Shown in pieces: positions 31,690 through 40,750 of a DNA stretch of 64,000 nt. Each line of letters starts with the position of its first letter. Positions within the stretch are counted from its first letter, which is position 1. Below the pieces are notes generated by a model. The model was not told the origin of the DNA. It saw only the letters and a list, made by a program, of their open reading frames with translations, and did no database searches. This DNA is from Streptomyces sp. R44 (lineage in GTDB: Bacteria; Actinomycetota; Actinomycetes; Streptomycetales; Streptomycetaceae). Location: positions 558,001 through 622,000 of the forward strand of contig NZ_CP163444.1 of NCBI RefSeq assembly GCF_041053105.1. Reading direction: 5' to 3'. The position numbers and the translations under genes were made by a program.

Positions 31690-33432
31690 ATGAACCAGCG
31701 CACCCGCACCTTGGCCACCGCCCTGGTGACGACCCTCGCCCTCGGCGTGACCGGCTGTACCGGCGGCGGGAAGTCCGGCGGCTCCCCGGACCGCAAGAAC
31801 CCCGCCACCTCCACCAACGGCGCGATCGTCGGCGGGACCCCGCAGAAGGGCGGCACGCTCACCGTCCTGTCCAACCAGGACTTCACCCATCTCGACCCGG
31901 CCCGCAACTGGGTCATGAGCGACATGGACTTCGGAACCCGGCTGCTCTACCGCACCCTCGTGGCGTACCAGGCGGAGCCCGGCGCCAAGGGCGGGCGGCT
32001 GACCCCCGACCTCGCCGAGGACCTCGGCACCTCCTCCAACGGCGCCAAGACCTGGACCTTCAGGCTCAAGCCGGGCCTGAAGTACGAGGACGGGACTCCG
32101 ATCACCGCCCAGGACGTCAAGTACAACGTGGAGCGGTCCTTCTCCCCGGACCTGCCCGGCGGCCCCGACTACGCGGCCCGCTACCTCGTGGGCGCCGAGG
32201 GCTACCAGGGCCCCGCGAAGGGCAGGCACCTCGACTCCGTGAAGACGCCCGACGCCCGCACCATCGTCTTCGAACTCCGCAAGCCCTTCGCCGAGTTCCC
32301 CTACGCGACCGTGCTGCCCACGTTCGCGCCCGTCCCCAAGGCCCAGGACAAGGGACCCCAGTACGACAACCGTCCCTTCTCCTCCGGCCCGTACAAGATC
32401 GACTCGTACGCCCGGGACAAGCAGCTCGTCCTCGTCCGCAACACCCACTGGGACCCGAAGACCGACACGGTCCGCAAGGCGTACCCGGACCGGATCGTCG
32501 TCACCATGGGCCTGAAGGCCAACCAGATCGACGACCGGCTGATCGCCGCCGCCGGCGCCGACGCCTCCGCGGTCTCCTGGGACAAGCTCCGCCCCGAGTC
32601 CACCCCCAAGGTCCTCACCAGGCCCGAGGTCAGGGCTCGACTCCTCGCCGAATCGACCAGCTGCACCGAGATGGTCCAGATGCACACCGGCCGGGCGCCC
32701 TTCGCCGACGTCAAGGTCCGGCAGGCGGTGCAGTACGCGCTGGACCGCGAGGCGATCCTGACCGCCTCCGGCGGACCCGCGCTCAACGACCCGGCCACCG
32801 CGCTCATGCCCGCCTCCCTCTTCGGCGGCAAGCAGCCCGACACCCTGAAGATCCCGCTCACCGGCGACGTGGAGAAGGCGAAGCAGCTCCTCAAGGAGGC
32901 GGGGAAGGCCGACGGCTTCTCGACGAGCATCACCGTCTCCAACGGCGACAAGTCGGTGGGCGAGGCGATCCAGCAGTCCCTGGGCCGCGCCGGGATCAAG
33001 GTCACCATCGAGACCGTCGACCCCTCCGCCTTCTACGACACCATCGGCGACACCAAGAACCGCACGGACCTCGTCTACACCGGCTGGTGCCCCGACTTCC
33101 CCTCCGGGTCGACCTTCCTGCCCTTCGTCTTCGACGGCCGCTACATCAAGGAGAAGGGCAACTCCGGCAACCACTCCCTCTTCCGCGACGACGCCACCAT
33201 GCGGCGGATGGACGCGATCGCCGCGATGACCGACGCCGCGCAGGCCGACAAGGCGTGGCGAGAGCTCGACGGCGAGATCCTCGCCAAGGCCCCGACCGCG
33301 CCCGTCGTCGTCGAGCGCAGGCCCCTGCTGCTCGGCACGAACATCGCCGGCGCCTTCGGCCACACCTCCTTCGGCGGACAGGTCGACTTCGCGACGGTCG
33401 GCCTCAAGGACCCGTCGAAGAGCGCGAGCTGA
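31690..33432 (+). CDS. peptide ABC transporter substrate-binding lipoprotein
   Basis: A 580-residue family 5 extracellular solute-binding protein. The signal ends in LALGVTGC, with lipidated Cys 23, and a Gly/Ser-rich tether follows. Then come GGTLTVLSNQDFTHLDPARNW, SSNGAKTWTFRLKPGLKYEDGTPITAQDV and the ligand-domain segment FADVKVRQAVQYALDREAIL. The family binds di- and oligopeptides outside the membrane and passes them to the permeases. It is the first gene of a complete importer and shares its promoter sequence with the secreted collagenase, so collagen-derived peptides are the likely ligand. That specificity is inferred. Confidence 0.92.
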   Translation: MNQRTRTLATALVTTLALGVTGCTGGGKSGGSPDRKNPATSTNGAIVGGTPQKGGTLTVLSNQDFTHLDPARNWVMSDMDFGTRLLYRTLVAYQAEPGAKGGRLTPDLAEDLGTSSNGAKTWTFRLKPGLKYEDGTPITAQDVKYNVERSFSPDLPGGPDYAARYLVGAEGYQGPAKGRHLDSVKTPDARTIVFELRKPFAEFPYATVLPTFAPVPKAQDKGPQYDNRPFSSGPYKIDSYARDKQLVLVRNTHWDPKTDTVRKAYPDRIVVTMGLKANQIDDRLIAAAGADASAVSWDKLRPESTPKVLTRPEVRARLLAESTSCTEMVQMHTGRAPFADVKVRQAVQYALDREAILTASGGPALNDPATALMPASLFGGKQPDTLKIPLTGDVEKAKQLLKEAGKADGFSTSITVSNGDKSVGEAIQQSLGRAGIKVTIETVDPSAFYDTIGDTKNRTDLVYTGWCPDFPSGSTFLPFVFDGRYIKEKGNSGNHSLFRDDATMRRMDAIAAMTDAAQADKAWRELDGEILAKAPTAPVVVERRPLLLGTNIAGAFGHTSFGGQVDFATVGLKDPSKSAS

Positions 33433-33440
33433 CGGCAGCC

Positions 33441-34373
33441 ATGACCACCACCTCGACCTCCCCGCCCATGACGCGGGGCAGCGGGCCCTGGCAGCTCGCC
33501 AGGACCGAGCTGCGCCGCCGCACCTCCGTGAAGCTCTCGCTCGCCGTCGTCGTCTTCTTCGCGCTCCTGACCGTGGCCGCCCCGCTGATCGGCTCGCTGG
33601 GCGGCTGGGGCCCGGAGGAGTTCGACAAGAGCGCCGTCGATCCGTACCTGGGCGGCCAGCCCATCGGGCCGCTCGGCGGCGTCTCGGCGGAGCACTGGCT
33701 CGGCGTCGAACCCGTCACCGGCCGCGACCTGTTCGCCCGGGTCGTGCACGGCGCCCAGGTCTCCCTGCTCATCGCCTTCTCGGCGACGGCGATCGTCGTC
33801 GTCGCCGGAACGGCGGCCGGCATCGCCGCGGGCTACTTCGGCGGCCGCACCGACACCGTGCTCTCCCGGCTGATGGACCTCACCATGTCCTTCCCCTCCC
33901 TCATCTTCATGATCGCGATGATGTCGGTGGCCAGGGACGTCAACCGGATCGTCCTCATGACCGCCGTCATCGGCCTCTTCGGCTGGCCCGGCATCGCCCG
34001 CGTCGTCCGCGGCCAGACCCTGTCGCTCAAACACCGCGAGTACGTCGACGCCGCACGCGTCGGCGGCTCGGGACCCTGGCGGATCCTCGCCCGCGACATC
34101 CTCCCGGGCGTCGCCGGACCCGTCATCGCGTACACCACCCTGATCGTCCCCGGGATGATCGCCACCGAGGCGGCCCTCAGCTATCTCGGCGTCGGCGTCC
34201 GCCCGCCCACCCCGTCCTGGGGCCAGATGATCGCCGAGAGCGTCGCCTACTACGACACGGATCCCATGTACTTCGTCGTCCCGAGCCTCTGCCTCTTCCT
34301 CACCGTGCTCGCGTTCACCCTCCTCGGCGACGCGCTGCGCGACGTCCTCGACCCGCGCGGGAGCGGCACGTGA
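33441..34373 (+). CDS. peptide ABC transporter permease (DppC/OppC type)
   Basis: A 310-residue inner-membrane protein. An N-terminal cytoplasmic tail ([24 protein letters not shown]) leads into six segments. The domain has [26 protein letters not shown], typical of DppC, and the EAA loop [25 protein letters not shown], which contacts the ATPases. The C-terminus [12 protein letters not shown] is the standard DppC ending. ATG 33441 follows the binding-protein gene after 8 bases. The DppC-type gene precedes the DppB-type gene here, the reverse of the common order. Its stop overlaps the next start (GTGA). Confidence 0.92.
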   Translation: MTTTSTSPPMTRGSGPWQLARTELRRRTSVKLSLAVVVFFALLTVAAPLIGSLGGWGPEEFDKSAVDPYLGGQPIGPLGGVSAEHWLGVEPVTGRDLFARVVHGAQVSLLIAFSATAIVVVAGTAAGIAAGYFGGRTDTVLSRLMDLTMSFPSLIFMIAMMSVARDVNRIVLMTAVIGLFGWPGIARVVRGQTLSLKHREYVDAARVGGSGPWRILARDILPGVAGPVIAYTTLIVPGMIATEAALSYLGVGVRPPTPSWGQMIAESVAYYDTDPMYFVVPSLCLFLTVLAFTLLGDALRDVLDPRGSGT

Positions 34374-35356
34374 TCCTCTACCTCGGGCGCCGGCTCCTGG
34401 GCGTGCTCGGCGTCCTCGTCGCCATCGCCGCCGTCACCTTCACCATCTTCTACGTCCTGCCGTCCGATCCGGCGGCCGCGGCCTGCGGCAAGTCGTGCAG
34501 CGCCGAACGCCTGGAGGCGATCCGCGCCCACATGGGCCTGGACGCCCCGCTGTGGCGGCAGTTCACCGACTTCGTCACGGGCATCTTCACGGGCCGCACG
34601 ATGGGCAGCGGCCAGTACGCCCTGCACTGCGGCTTCCCGTGCCTGGGCTACTCGTACGAGAACAGCCAGGGCGTGTGGGACCTGCTCGTGGACCGGCTGC
34701 CGGTCTCCGCCTCCCTCGCCCTGGGCGCGGCCGCGATCTGGCTGCTGCTCGGGCTCTCCGCGGGCGTCACCGCCGCCCTGCACAAGGACACGCTCACCGA
34801 CCGGGCCCTGATGGTCGGCGCGGTCGCCGCCGCCTCGCTGCCCGTCTACTTCACCTCGGTGCTGCTGATCTACGGGCTGATCCGGGTCTCCGGACTGTTC
34901 CCCTACCCGCAGTACGTGCCCTTCGGCTCCGACCCGCTGTCCTGGGCCACCAACCTGCTGCTCCCCTGGCTGGCGCTCGCGATCCTGTACGCCGCGATGT
35001 ACGCCCGCCAGAGCCGCAGCTCGATGATCGAGTCCATGGCGGAGCCGTACATCCGGACCGCACGCGCCAAGGGGCTGCCGCGCCGGACGGTGGTCGTCAA
35101 GCACGGGCTGCGCGCGGGCATGACACCGATCCTGACCATCTTCGGGATGGACCTGGGCGGACTGCTCGCCGGCGCGGTGATCACCGAGTCCATCTTCGGA
35201 CTGCCCGGCATCGGGCGCCTCTTCTACGGGGCCCTGTCCACCGGCGACCAGCCCGTCATCCTCGGGGTGACCCTGCTCGCCGCCACCTTCATCGTCGTCG
35301 CCAACCTGGCCGTCGACCTGCTGTACGCCGTCGTCGACCCGCGAGTGAGGTACTGA
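34370..35356 (+). CDS. peptide ABC transporter permease (DppB/OppB type)
   Basis: A 328-residue permease starting [34 protein letters not shown], the canonical DppB opening. It has six membrane segments, [26 protein letters not shown] before the core, the EAA loop [26 protein letters not shown] and the ending [15 protein letters not shown] periplasmic insert with two Cys pairs (AACGKSCS and [10 protein letters not shown]) is characteristic of many actinobacterial homologues. The GTG start overlaps the DppC-type stop, and its own stop shares one base with the following ATG, so the genes are translationally coupled. Confidence 0.92.
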   Translation: MILYLGRRLLGVLGVLVAIAAVTFTIFYVLPSDPAAAACGKSCSAERLEAIRAHMGLDAPLWRQFTDFVTGIFTGRTMGSGQYALHCGFPCLGYSYENSQGVWDLLVDRLPVSASLALGAAAIWLLLGLSAGVTAALHKDTLTDRALMVGAVAAASLPVYFTSVLLIYGLIRVSGLFPYPQYVPFGSDPLSWATNLLLPWLALAILYAAMYARQSRSSMIESMAEPYIRTARAKGLPRRTVVVKHGLRAGMTPILTIFGMDLGGLLAGAVITESIFGLPGIGRLFYGALSTGDQPVILGVTLLAATFIVVANLAVDLLYAVVDPRVRY

Positions 35357-36360
35357 TGGGCGACCTGGCCCCCCTGCTGTCGGTACGGGACCTCACGGTC
35401 ACGTTCCCGACCAAGCGCGGCCCCGTCCGTGCGGTCGACTCCCTCTCCTTCGACGTCCCGCCCGGGCGCACCCTCGGCATCGTCGGCGAGTCCGGCTCCG
35501 GAAAGTCGGTCACCTCGCTGGCCGTGATGGGCCTGCACACCGGCGCCGAGGTCACCGGCTCCGTCGCCCTGGCCGGCCGCGAACTTGTCGGCCTGCCGGA
35601 GCGCGAGCTCAACCGGCTGCGCGGCCGGAGGATGGCGATGATCTTCCAGGACCCGCTGTCCAGCCTGCACCCGTACTACACGGTCGGCGAGCAGATCGCC
35701 GAGCACCACCGGGTCCACTTCGGGTCCCGTCGCGCGGCCGCCCGCGAGCGGGCCGTCGAGGCGCTCGGCGAGGTCGGCATCCCCGAGCCGCGTCGCCGGG
35801 CCGGTGAGTACCCCCACCAGTTCTCGGGCGGCATGCGGCAGCGCGTGATGATCGCGATGGCGCTCGCCTGCGAGCCCGACCTGCTGATCGCCGACGAGCC
35901 GACGACGGCGCTCGACGTCACCGTCCAGGCGCAGATCCTGGAGCTGATCGCCCGCCTCCAGCAGGACCGGGGCCTCTCCGTCGTCATGATCACGCACAAT
36001 CTGGGCGTGGTGGCCCGGGTCGCGCACGACGTCCTGGTGATGTACGGCGGCCGGGCCGCCGAACGCGCCCCGGTGGACGCCCTGTTCGCGACCCCGGCCC
36101 ATCCGTACACCCGGGGACTGCTCGACTCGCTGCCCCGGCTCGACGACCACGACGACGCGCCGCTCCGGGCGATCCCCGGCAGCCCGCCGTCCCTGCTCGA
36201 CCCGGCACCGGGATGCGCGTTCGCGCCCCGCTGCTCCCGCGCGGCCGCCGGCTCCGAGGAGGAACGGGCCCGCTGCACGGGCGAACGCCCGCCGCTCGGC
36301 GGCCCGGACGGACACCCGGCCGCCTGCCACTTCCCCGCGTACGAAGGCGTTCCCTCATGA
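35356..36360 (+). CDS. peptide ABC transporter ATP-binding protein (DppD/OppD type)
   Basis: A 334-residue ATPase with Walker [10 protein letters not shown], the Q-loop in [19 protein letters not shown], signature [15 protein letters not shown], Walker [15 protein letters not shown] and the H-loop MITHNLG. The C-terminal oligopeptide extension has [11 protein letters not shown] and the Cys-bearing [11 protein letters not shown]...CHFP, which in this family may hold an Fe-S cluster. It energises peptide import with the partner ATPase that follows. It overlaps that gene by four bases (ATGA). Confidence 0.92.
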   Translation: MGDLAPLLSVRDLTVTFPTKRGPVRAVDSLSFDVPPGRTLGIVGESGSGKSVTSLAVMGLHTGAEVTGSVALAGRELVGLPERELNRLRGRRMAMIFQDPLSSLHPYYTVGEQIAEHHRVHFGSRRAAARERAVEALGEVGIPEPRRRAGEYPHQFSGGMRQRVMIAMALACEPDLLIADEPTTALDVTVQAQILELIARLQQDRGLSVVMITHNLGVVARVAHDVLVMYGGRAAERAPVDALFATPAHPYTRGLLDSLPRLDDHDDAPLRAIPGSPPSLLDPAPGCAFAPRCSRAAAGSEEERARCTGERPPLGGPDGHPAACHFPAYEGVPS

Positions 36361-37346
36361 CCAGCACAGCCCGATCCCTGTTGAGCGTCCGGGACCTGAC
36401 CATGACGTTCCCCGGCCGCCGGGCCCGCTCGGCGCCCGTCCGGGCCGTCGACGGCGTCTCCTTCGACGTGGCGGCGGGCGAGACCCTCGGTCTCGTCGGC
36501 GAGTCCGGCTGCGGCAAGTCGACCACCGGCCGCATGATCGTGCGGCTCCTGGAGCCGACCGCGGGCTCCGTCTCGTACGACGGACGCGACATCAGCCGTC
36601 TGTCCCAGCGCGAGCTGAAACCGCTGCGGCGCGAACTCCAGATGGTCTTCCAGGATCCGCACTCCTCCCTCAACCCCCGGCAGACCGTCGCCCGGATCAT
36701 CTCCGACCCGCTGCTCGTCCAGGGGACTCCGGCCGCCGAGGCGCGCAAGCGGGCCGTGGAGCTGATGGAGCTCGTCGGGCTCATCCCGGAGCACGTCGAC
36801 CGCTACCCGCACGAGTTCTCCGGCGGGCAGGCCCAGCGCATCGGCATCGCCCGCGCACTGGCCACCGGCCCCCGCCTCGTCGTCGCCGACGAACCCGTCT
36901 CCGCCCTCGACGTCTCCGTGCAGGCGCAGATCGTCAACCTCATGGAACGGCTCCAGCACGAACTCGGCCTCGCCTACCTCTTCATCGCACACGACCTCTC
37001 CGTCGTGAAGCGGGTCTGCGACCGGGTCGCCGTGATGTACCTCGGCCGCATCGTGGAGATCGGCGCGAAGGAGCGGGTGTACGCGGCGCCCGCCCACCCC
37101 TACACCCGGGCGCTGCTCTCCGCCGTCCCCCTGCCCGACCCGGCGGCCGAGCGGGCCCGGGAGCGGATCACGCTGCTCGGCGATCCTCCGAGCCCCGCCG
37201 CTCCCCCGCCGGGCTGCACCTTCCACCCGCGCTGCCCGAAGGCCCGGGAGATCTGCCGCACCGAGGCGCCGCTGCTGCGGATCGCCGTCCCGGGCGAGGC
37301 CCGGCAGGTGGCCTGTCACTTCCCCGAGGGTCAGGAGGAAACGTGA
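36357..37346 (+). CDS. peptide ABC transporter ATP-binding protein (DppF/OppF type)
   Basis: A 329-residue ATPase completing the importer. Walker A is [11 protein letters not shown], the Q-loop [16 protein letters not shown], the signature [15 protein letters not shown] and Walker [16 protein letters not shown], with [11 protein letters not shown] as H-loop. The C-terminal Cys motif is [20 protein letters not shown]...ACHFP. All catalytic residues are present. It is the last of five genes read without a gap larger than 8 bases. The following FAD monooxygenase has its own upstream region, so the operon probably ends here, although no strong hairpin is visible. Confidence 0.92.
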   Translation: MTSTARSLLSVRDLTMTFPGRRARSAPVRAVDGVSFDVAAGETLGLVGESGCGKSTTGRMIVRLLEPTAGSVSYDGRDISRLSQRELKPLRRELQMVFQDPHSSLNPRQTVARIISDPLLVQGTPAAEARKRAVELMELVGLIPEHVDRYPHEFSGGQAQRIGIARALATGPRLVVADEPVSALDVSVQAQIVNLMERLQHELGLAYLFIAHDLSVVKRVCDRVAVMYLGRIVEIGAKERVYAAPAHPYTRALLSAVPLPDPAAERARERITLLGDPPSPAAPPPGCTFHPRCPKAREICRTEAPLLRIAVPGEARQVACHFPEGQEET

Positions 37347-37362
37347 AGGCGTACCCGCACTC

Positions 37363-37411
37363 TTGACAACTGCTCATGTTCCTCGTCCTCATGTTCCTGA
37401 CAGAAGTGTCA
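37363..37411. promoter_or_regulatory. candidate control region of the FAD monooxygenase gene
   Basis: TTGACA lies at 37363-37368. A direct repeat CTCATGTTCCT occurs at 37373-37383 and 37388-37398, and a perfect inverted repeat TGACA-GAAG-TGTCA at 37398-37411. No consensus -10 is at the right distance. Confidence 0.4.
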
Positions 37412-37437
37412 CCAGACCACGGGGGGACGATCAGAGC

Positions 37438-38682
37438 ATGACCAAGCCCGAGAGCGCCGGACCCGACTACGACGTCGTCATCAGCGGGGCCGGCCTCGCC
37501 GGCTGCGCCGCGGCGATCCTGCTCGCCCGGCGCGGTGCCCGCGTCGCGCTGCTCGAACGCCGTTCGCGCCCCGGGGCGTACAAGGCGCTGTGCACCCACT
37601 CCATCACCGCCAACGCCACCCCGGTGCTCGACGAACTCGGCCTCATACCGGCGCTGGAGAAGGCCGGAGCCGTGCGCAACGAGGCGCGCTGGTACACCCG
37701 TTGGGGATGGATCGAGCCCGGCGCCGCGCCCGGCCCCGAGCTGCCGTACGGCTACAACGTCCGGCGCAGCACCCTCGACCCGCTGATCAGGTCCCGTGCG
37801 GCCGAGACCCTCGGCGTCGACGTGCTCCTCGGCCACAAGGTGACCGGGCTGATCCGGGAGGCCGGGCGCACGGTCGGGGTGCGTGCGTCGACGCCCGAGG
37901 GGGAGCGCGAGATCCGGGCCCGCCTGGTGGTCGGCGCCGACGGCAAGGACTCGGCCGTGGCCGGGTTCGCCGGGGTGCCGACCCGACGGCACGAGAACGC
38001 GCGCTTCGGCTATCTCGCGCACTTCCGGAACCTGCCCCTGCGGGACGGGATCAGTCACGCCTGGTTCCTGGTGCCGGACATGGCGTACGCGTTCCCGAAC
38101 GACGACGGGGTGACGGTCGTCGCGGTGCTCCCGGACAAGAAGCGGCTTCCGGCCTTCCGGGAGGATCTGGAGGGCAGCTTCCTGGAGTTCGTCCGCTCCC
38201 TGCCGGACGCGCCGGCCATCGATGCCGCCGAGCGCGTCACGAAGATCACCGGCACGGTCGACTACCCGCTCCACACGCGCAAGGCGGCCGCACCGGGGCT
38301 CGCGCTCATCGGCGACGCGGCCCTGACCGGGGATCCGCTGTGGGGCGTGGGATGCGGGTGGGCGCTGCAGTCCGCGCGGTGGCTGGCGGAGGCGGTCGCC
38401 CCGGCCCTGACCGGCACGGGCGACCTCGACAAGTCGCTCGCGGCCTACGCGCGCACGCACCGGCTCCGGCTCGGCGGGCACCAGTACCTGGCGGCCGACT
38501 TCGCCAAGGGCAGGCCGTTCAATCCCCTGGAGCGGCTGATGTTCTCGGCGGCGGCGCGCGACGGGGCCGTGGCCCGGCACATGCACATGTTCGCGTCGCG
38601 GCTGATGGGTCCGCTGGGCTTCCTGAACCCCCTGATGGTGACCAGGGCGGCGGTCGTGAACCTCAGGCATCGCGGGGCGTGA
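37438..38682 (+). CDS. FAD-dependent oxidoreductase/monooxygenase (PHBH fold)
   Basis: A 414-residue flavoprotein of the group A monooxygenase/geranylgeranyl reductase fold. It shows YDVVISGAGLAGCAAAILLARRGARVALLER for the FAD ADP moiety, RSTLDPLIRSRAAE in the middle, ARLVVGADGKDSAV as the DG motif and LALIGDAALTGDPLWGVGCGWALQSA as the third FAD motif. The C-terminal stretch (LMFSAAARDGAVARHMHMFASRLMGP) resembles actinobacterial FAD oxidoreductases rather than phenol hydroxylases. It sits inside the collagen/hydroxyproline block between importer and reductase, but no step of that pathway needs it. Its role is unknown. Confidence 0.83.
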   Translation: MTKPESAGPDYDVVISGAGLAGCAAAILLARRGARVALLERRSRPGAYKALCTHSITANATPVLDELGLIPALEKAGAVRNEARWYTRWGWIEPGAAPGPELPYGYNVRRSTLDPLIRSRAAETLGVDVLLGHKVTGLIREAGRTVGVRASTPEGEREIRARLVVGADGKDSAVAGFAGVPTRRHENARFGYLAHFRNLPLRDGISHAWFLVPDMAYAFPNDDGVTVVAVLPDKKRLPAFREDLEGSFLEFVRSLPDAPAIDAAERVTKITGTVDYPLHTRKAAAPGLALIGDAALTGDPLWGVGCGWALQSARWLAEAVAPALTGTGDLDKSLAAYARTHRLRLGGHQYLAADFAKGRPFNPLERLMFSAAARDGAVARHMHMFASRLMGPLGFLNPLMVTRAAVVNLRHRGA

Positions 38683-38710
38683 CCCTGTCCGGGTCCTCCG
38701 TCCGGGCAGC

Positions 38711-38751
38711 CCGACGCCGGCACCGCTTCGGGCGAGCGGTGCCGGCGTCGG
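38711..38751. terminator. bidirectional terminator
   Basis: A perfect 17-base stem (arms 38711-38727 and 38735-38751, starting CCGACGCCGG) with a 7-base loop lies between the convergent monooxygenase and reductase genes. Confidence 0.85.
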
Positions 38752-38756
38752 TGTGT

Positions 38757-39698
38757 TCAGGCGGCCTCGCGGGCCGCGCGGTACAGGGCGCCCGCGACGG
38801 CGAGGTCCTCCCAGGCCATGCCGACGCTCTTGAAGAGACGCGGACGCCCGGAGGGGACCCGGCCGTGCACCAGGTCGGCGAGGGTGCCCGCGATGTGGTC
38901 CTCGCCGATCGCCCCCTCGGCCAGGGGGACGAGCAGGTCGCCCGCCTCACGGAGCGCCGCCGAGCGGGCCTCGACGTGGACCTCGGCGCGGGCCACGAGG
39001 GCGGTGTCGGTCTCCCGGGCCGCCGGCTCGTGCGAGCCGACCGCGACGACGGTGGCGCCGTCGGCGACCAGCGTGCCGTCGAAGAGGGGTTCGCGGGCCG
39101 TGGTGCAGCAGACGACCAGGTCGGCTCCGGCCACGTCGTCGGCCGTGCCGGCACGGGCGGGCACGTCGAGGGTCCGCGCGTATCCGGCGAGGGCGCGGGC
39201 ACCGACCGCGTTGCGTCCGACGACGACGGCCTCGGCGACCCCGCGCACGGCGAGGACGGCCTCCAGGTGGCCGTACGCCTGGGGCCCGGTGCCGAAGAGC
39301 ACGAGCCGCAGGGGACGGTCGTCGGGCGTCAGATGCCGTACGGCGAGGGCCGAGACGGCCGGGGTGCGCAGCTCGGTGAGCGCCGCGCCGTCGAGCAGGG
39401 CGAGCGGCTGGAGGCTGCTGCCGTCGAGGAGCAGGTACGAGCCGGTGATGCGGGGCAGCCCGAGGGCCGGGTTGCCGGGGGCCACGCCCGCGATCTTCAC
39501 CCCGGCGTATCTGTGATCGGCGGCGGGCATGAGGAGGAGCTCGCCGGCCGGGACCGGCACGACGGTGCGGGGCGGGGCGGTCTCGGGGTCGAATCCGGCG
39601 CGCAGGACGTCGGCGAGGACGTCGACGGCCGCGGCCGGGGTCAGGAGGCGGGTCATGGCGGGGGCGTCGATAGGGAGCAGGCCGGTCGTGGGCGTCAT
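38757..39698 (-). CDS. ornithine cyclodeaminase/mu-crystallin family, probable 1-pyrroline-2-carboxylate reductase
   Basis: A 313-residue NAD(P)-dependent protein. The family pattern includes LTPAAAVDVLADVLRAGF, a substrate-side lysine in YAGVKIAGVAPGN, the Rossmann loop LVLFGTGPQAYGHLEAVLAVRGV and DLVVCCTTAREPLF. Relatives in hydroxyproline clusters reduce 1-pyrroline-2-carboxylate to L-proline after trans-3-hydroxyproline dehydration. The adjacent, coupled proline racemase-family gene supports this. True ornithine cyclodeaminase activity cannot be ruled out. ATG 39698 is used; GTG 39707 overlaps the upstream stop as GTGA and is an equally good start. Confidence 0.85.
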   Translation of the reverse strand: MTPTTGLLPIDAPAMTRLLTPAAAVDVLADVLRAGFDPETAPPRTVVPVPAGELLLMPAADHRYAGVKIAGVAPGNPALGLPRITGSYLLLDGSSLQPLALLDGAALTELRTPAVSALAVRHLTPDDRPLRLVLFGTGPQAYGHLEAVLAVRGVAEAVVVGRNAVGARALAGYARTLDVPARAGTADDVAGADLVVCCTTAREPLFDGTLVADGATVVAVGSHEPAARETDTALVARAEVHVEARSAALREAGDLLVPLAEGAIGEDHIAGTLADLVHGRVPSGRPRLFKSVGMAWEDLAVAGALYRAAREAA

Positions 39699-39703
39699 GG
39701 TGG

Positions 39704-40663
39704 TCACAGCAGGAATCCCGTGCCCAGCTCGTCGTGGGGGTCGAGGACGAAGGTGTGGGTGCCGGTGCGGTGCGTGGATCCGGTCACCTCCGTGATCCCG
39801 CCGGGCAGCAGTCGGCCGGTGAACACGGTGTCCGCCACGGACTCGTGCGTGAGGGTGTCCCCGGGGGCGAGCAGCCCGTCCTCGCCGAGCAGGGCGAGCC
39901 GTGCGGAGGTGCCGGAGCCGCAGGGTGAGCGGTCGATCTGCCCGTCGGCGAAGACGGTGACGTTGCGCTGGTGCGGCCCGTGGGGAGTGCGGGGCAGGTC
40001 CTCGTACAGGATGACTCCGTACACGTCGTGCTCGGGGAGCGCGGCGCGGATCTCCCGTCCGGCCCGGACGAGCGCGGGCAGGGAGCCGCGCGTGGTGTCC
40101 AGGGCGAGGGCGGAGGCGGGGACGGAGACGTAGCAGGCGCCGGAGTCGGCGAGGTCGACCTCGACGGTGCCGGAGGGGATGGTCACCGGGACCTTGCGCG
40201 CGACGACCCGCGTCGGGACGTTGCGGAAGGTGACGCCGGTGGTGCGGCCGGCCGCGCGGTGCACGGTCGCGGTGACGCGCCCGGAGGGCACGTCGATGCG
40301 GACGGGGACGTCGCCGTCGTCGGGTGCGGGGACGCGCCCGGTGTCGACGGCCCAGGCGCCGAGCGCCATCGTGCCGTGCCCGCAGGCGGTGGAGTAGCCG
40401 TCCTTGTGCCAGAACAGCACGCCGAAGTGGGCGCCGTCGTCGTCGGGCGGGACGATGAAGCCGCCGTACATGCCGGAGTGTCCGCGTGGTTCCCGGACGA
40501 GGAGGCGGCGGAGCTCGTCGAGGGGGCCGAGCCGGAGTGCGAGGGCGCGGCGTTCGGCGACGGTGTCGCCGGGGATCGGCGGCAGGTCCTCGTCGACGAT
40601 CCTGAAGGGTTCGCCTGCGGTGTGGTAGTCGGTGGTGCGGACCGAGTGCGGGGTGGTGCTCAC
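39704..40663 (-). CDS. proline racemase family, probable 4-hydroxyproline 2-epimerase
   Basis: A 319-residue enzyme of the proline racemase superfamily. It has YHTAGEPFRIV, RGHSGMYGG, and both catalytic cysteines: Cys 94 in STACGHGTMALG and Cys 248 in DRSPCGSGTSARLA. Two cysteines indicate a two-base racemase or epimerase, since trans-3-hydroxyproline dehydratases usually replace the second by Thr or Ser. The likely reaction is trans-4-hydroxy-L-proline to cis-4-hydroxy-D-proline, supplying the dehydrogenase encoded at 28539-31471. GTG 40663 follows GGAGG. It is coupled to the downstream reductase. Confidence 0.9.
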   Translation of the reverse strand: MSTTPHSVRTTDYHTAGEPFRIVDEDLPPIPGDTVAERRALALRLGPLDELRRLLVREPRGHSGMYGGFIVPPDDDGAHFGVLFWHKDGYSTACGHGTMALGAWAVDTGRVPAPDDGDVPVRIDVPSGRVTATVHRAAGRTTGVTFRNVPTRVVARKVPVTIPSGTVEVDLADSGACYVSVPASALALDTTRGSLPALVRAGREIRAALPEHDVYGVILYEDLPRTPHGPHQRNVTVFADGQIDRSPCGSGTSARLALLGEDGLLAPGDTLTHESVADTVFTGRLLPGGITEVTGSTHRTGTHTFVLDPHDELGTGFLL

Positions 40664-40695
40664 GTGGTACGGCCTCCGGAGGAAGGGGGGCGGTG

Positions 40696-40733
40696 CCGGG
40701 CCGGCCCCTCCCCCCGTGGAAGGACCGGCCCGG
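40696..40733 (-). terminator. hairpin after the collagenase gene
   Basis: CCGGGCCGG (40696-40704) pairs with CCGGCCCGG (40725-40733), with a loop of 20 bases, between the collagenase stop and the epimerase start. The loop is long, so readthrough into the epimerase is possible. Confidence 0.5.
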
Positions 40734-40750
40734 ACGGGTGTGTGGTGCGG

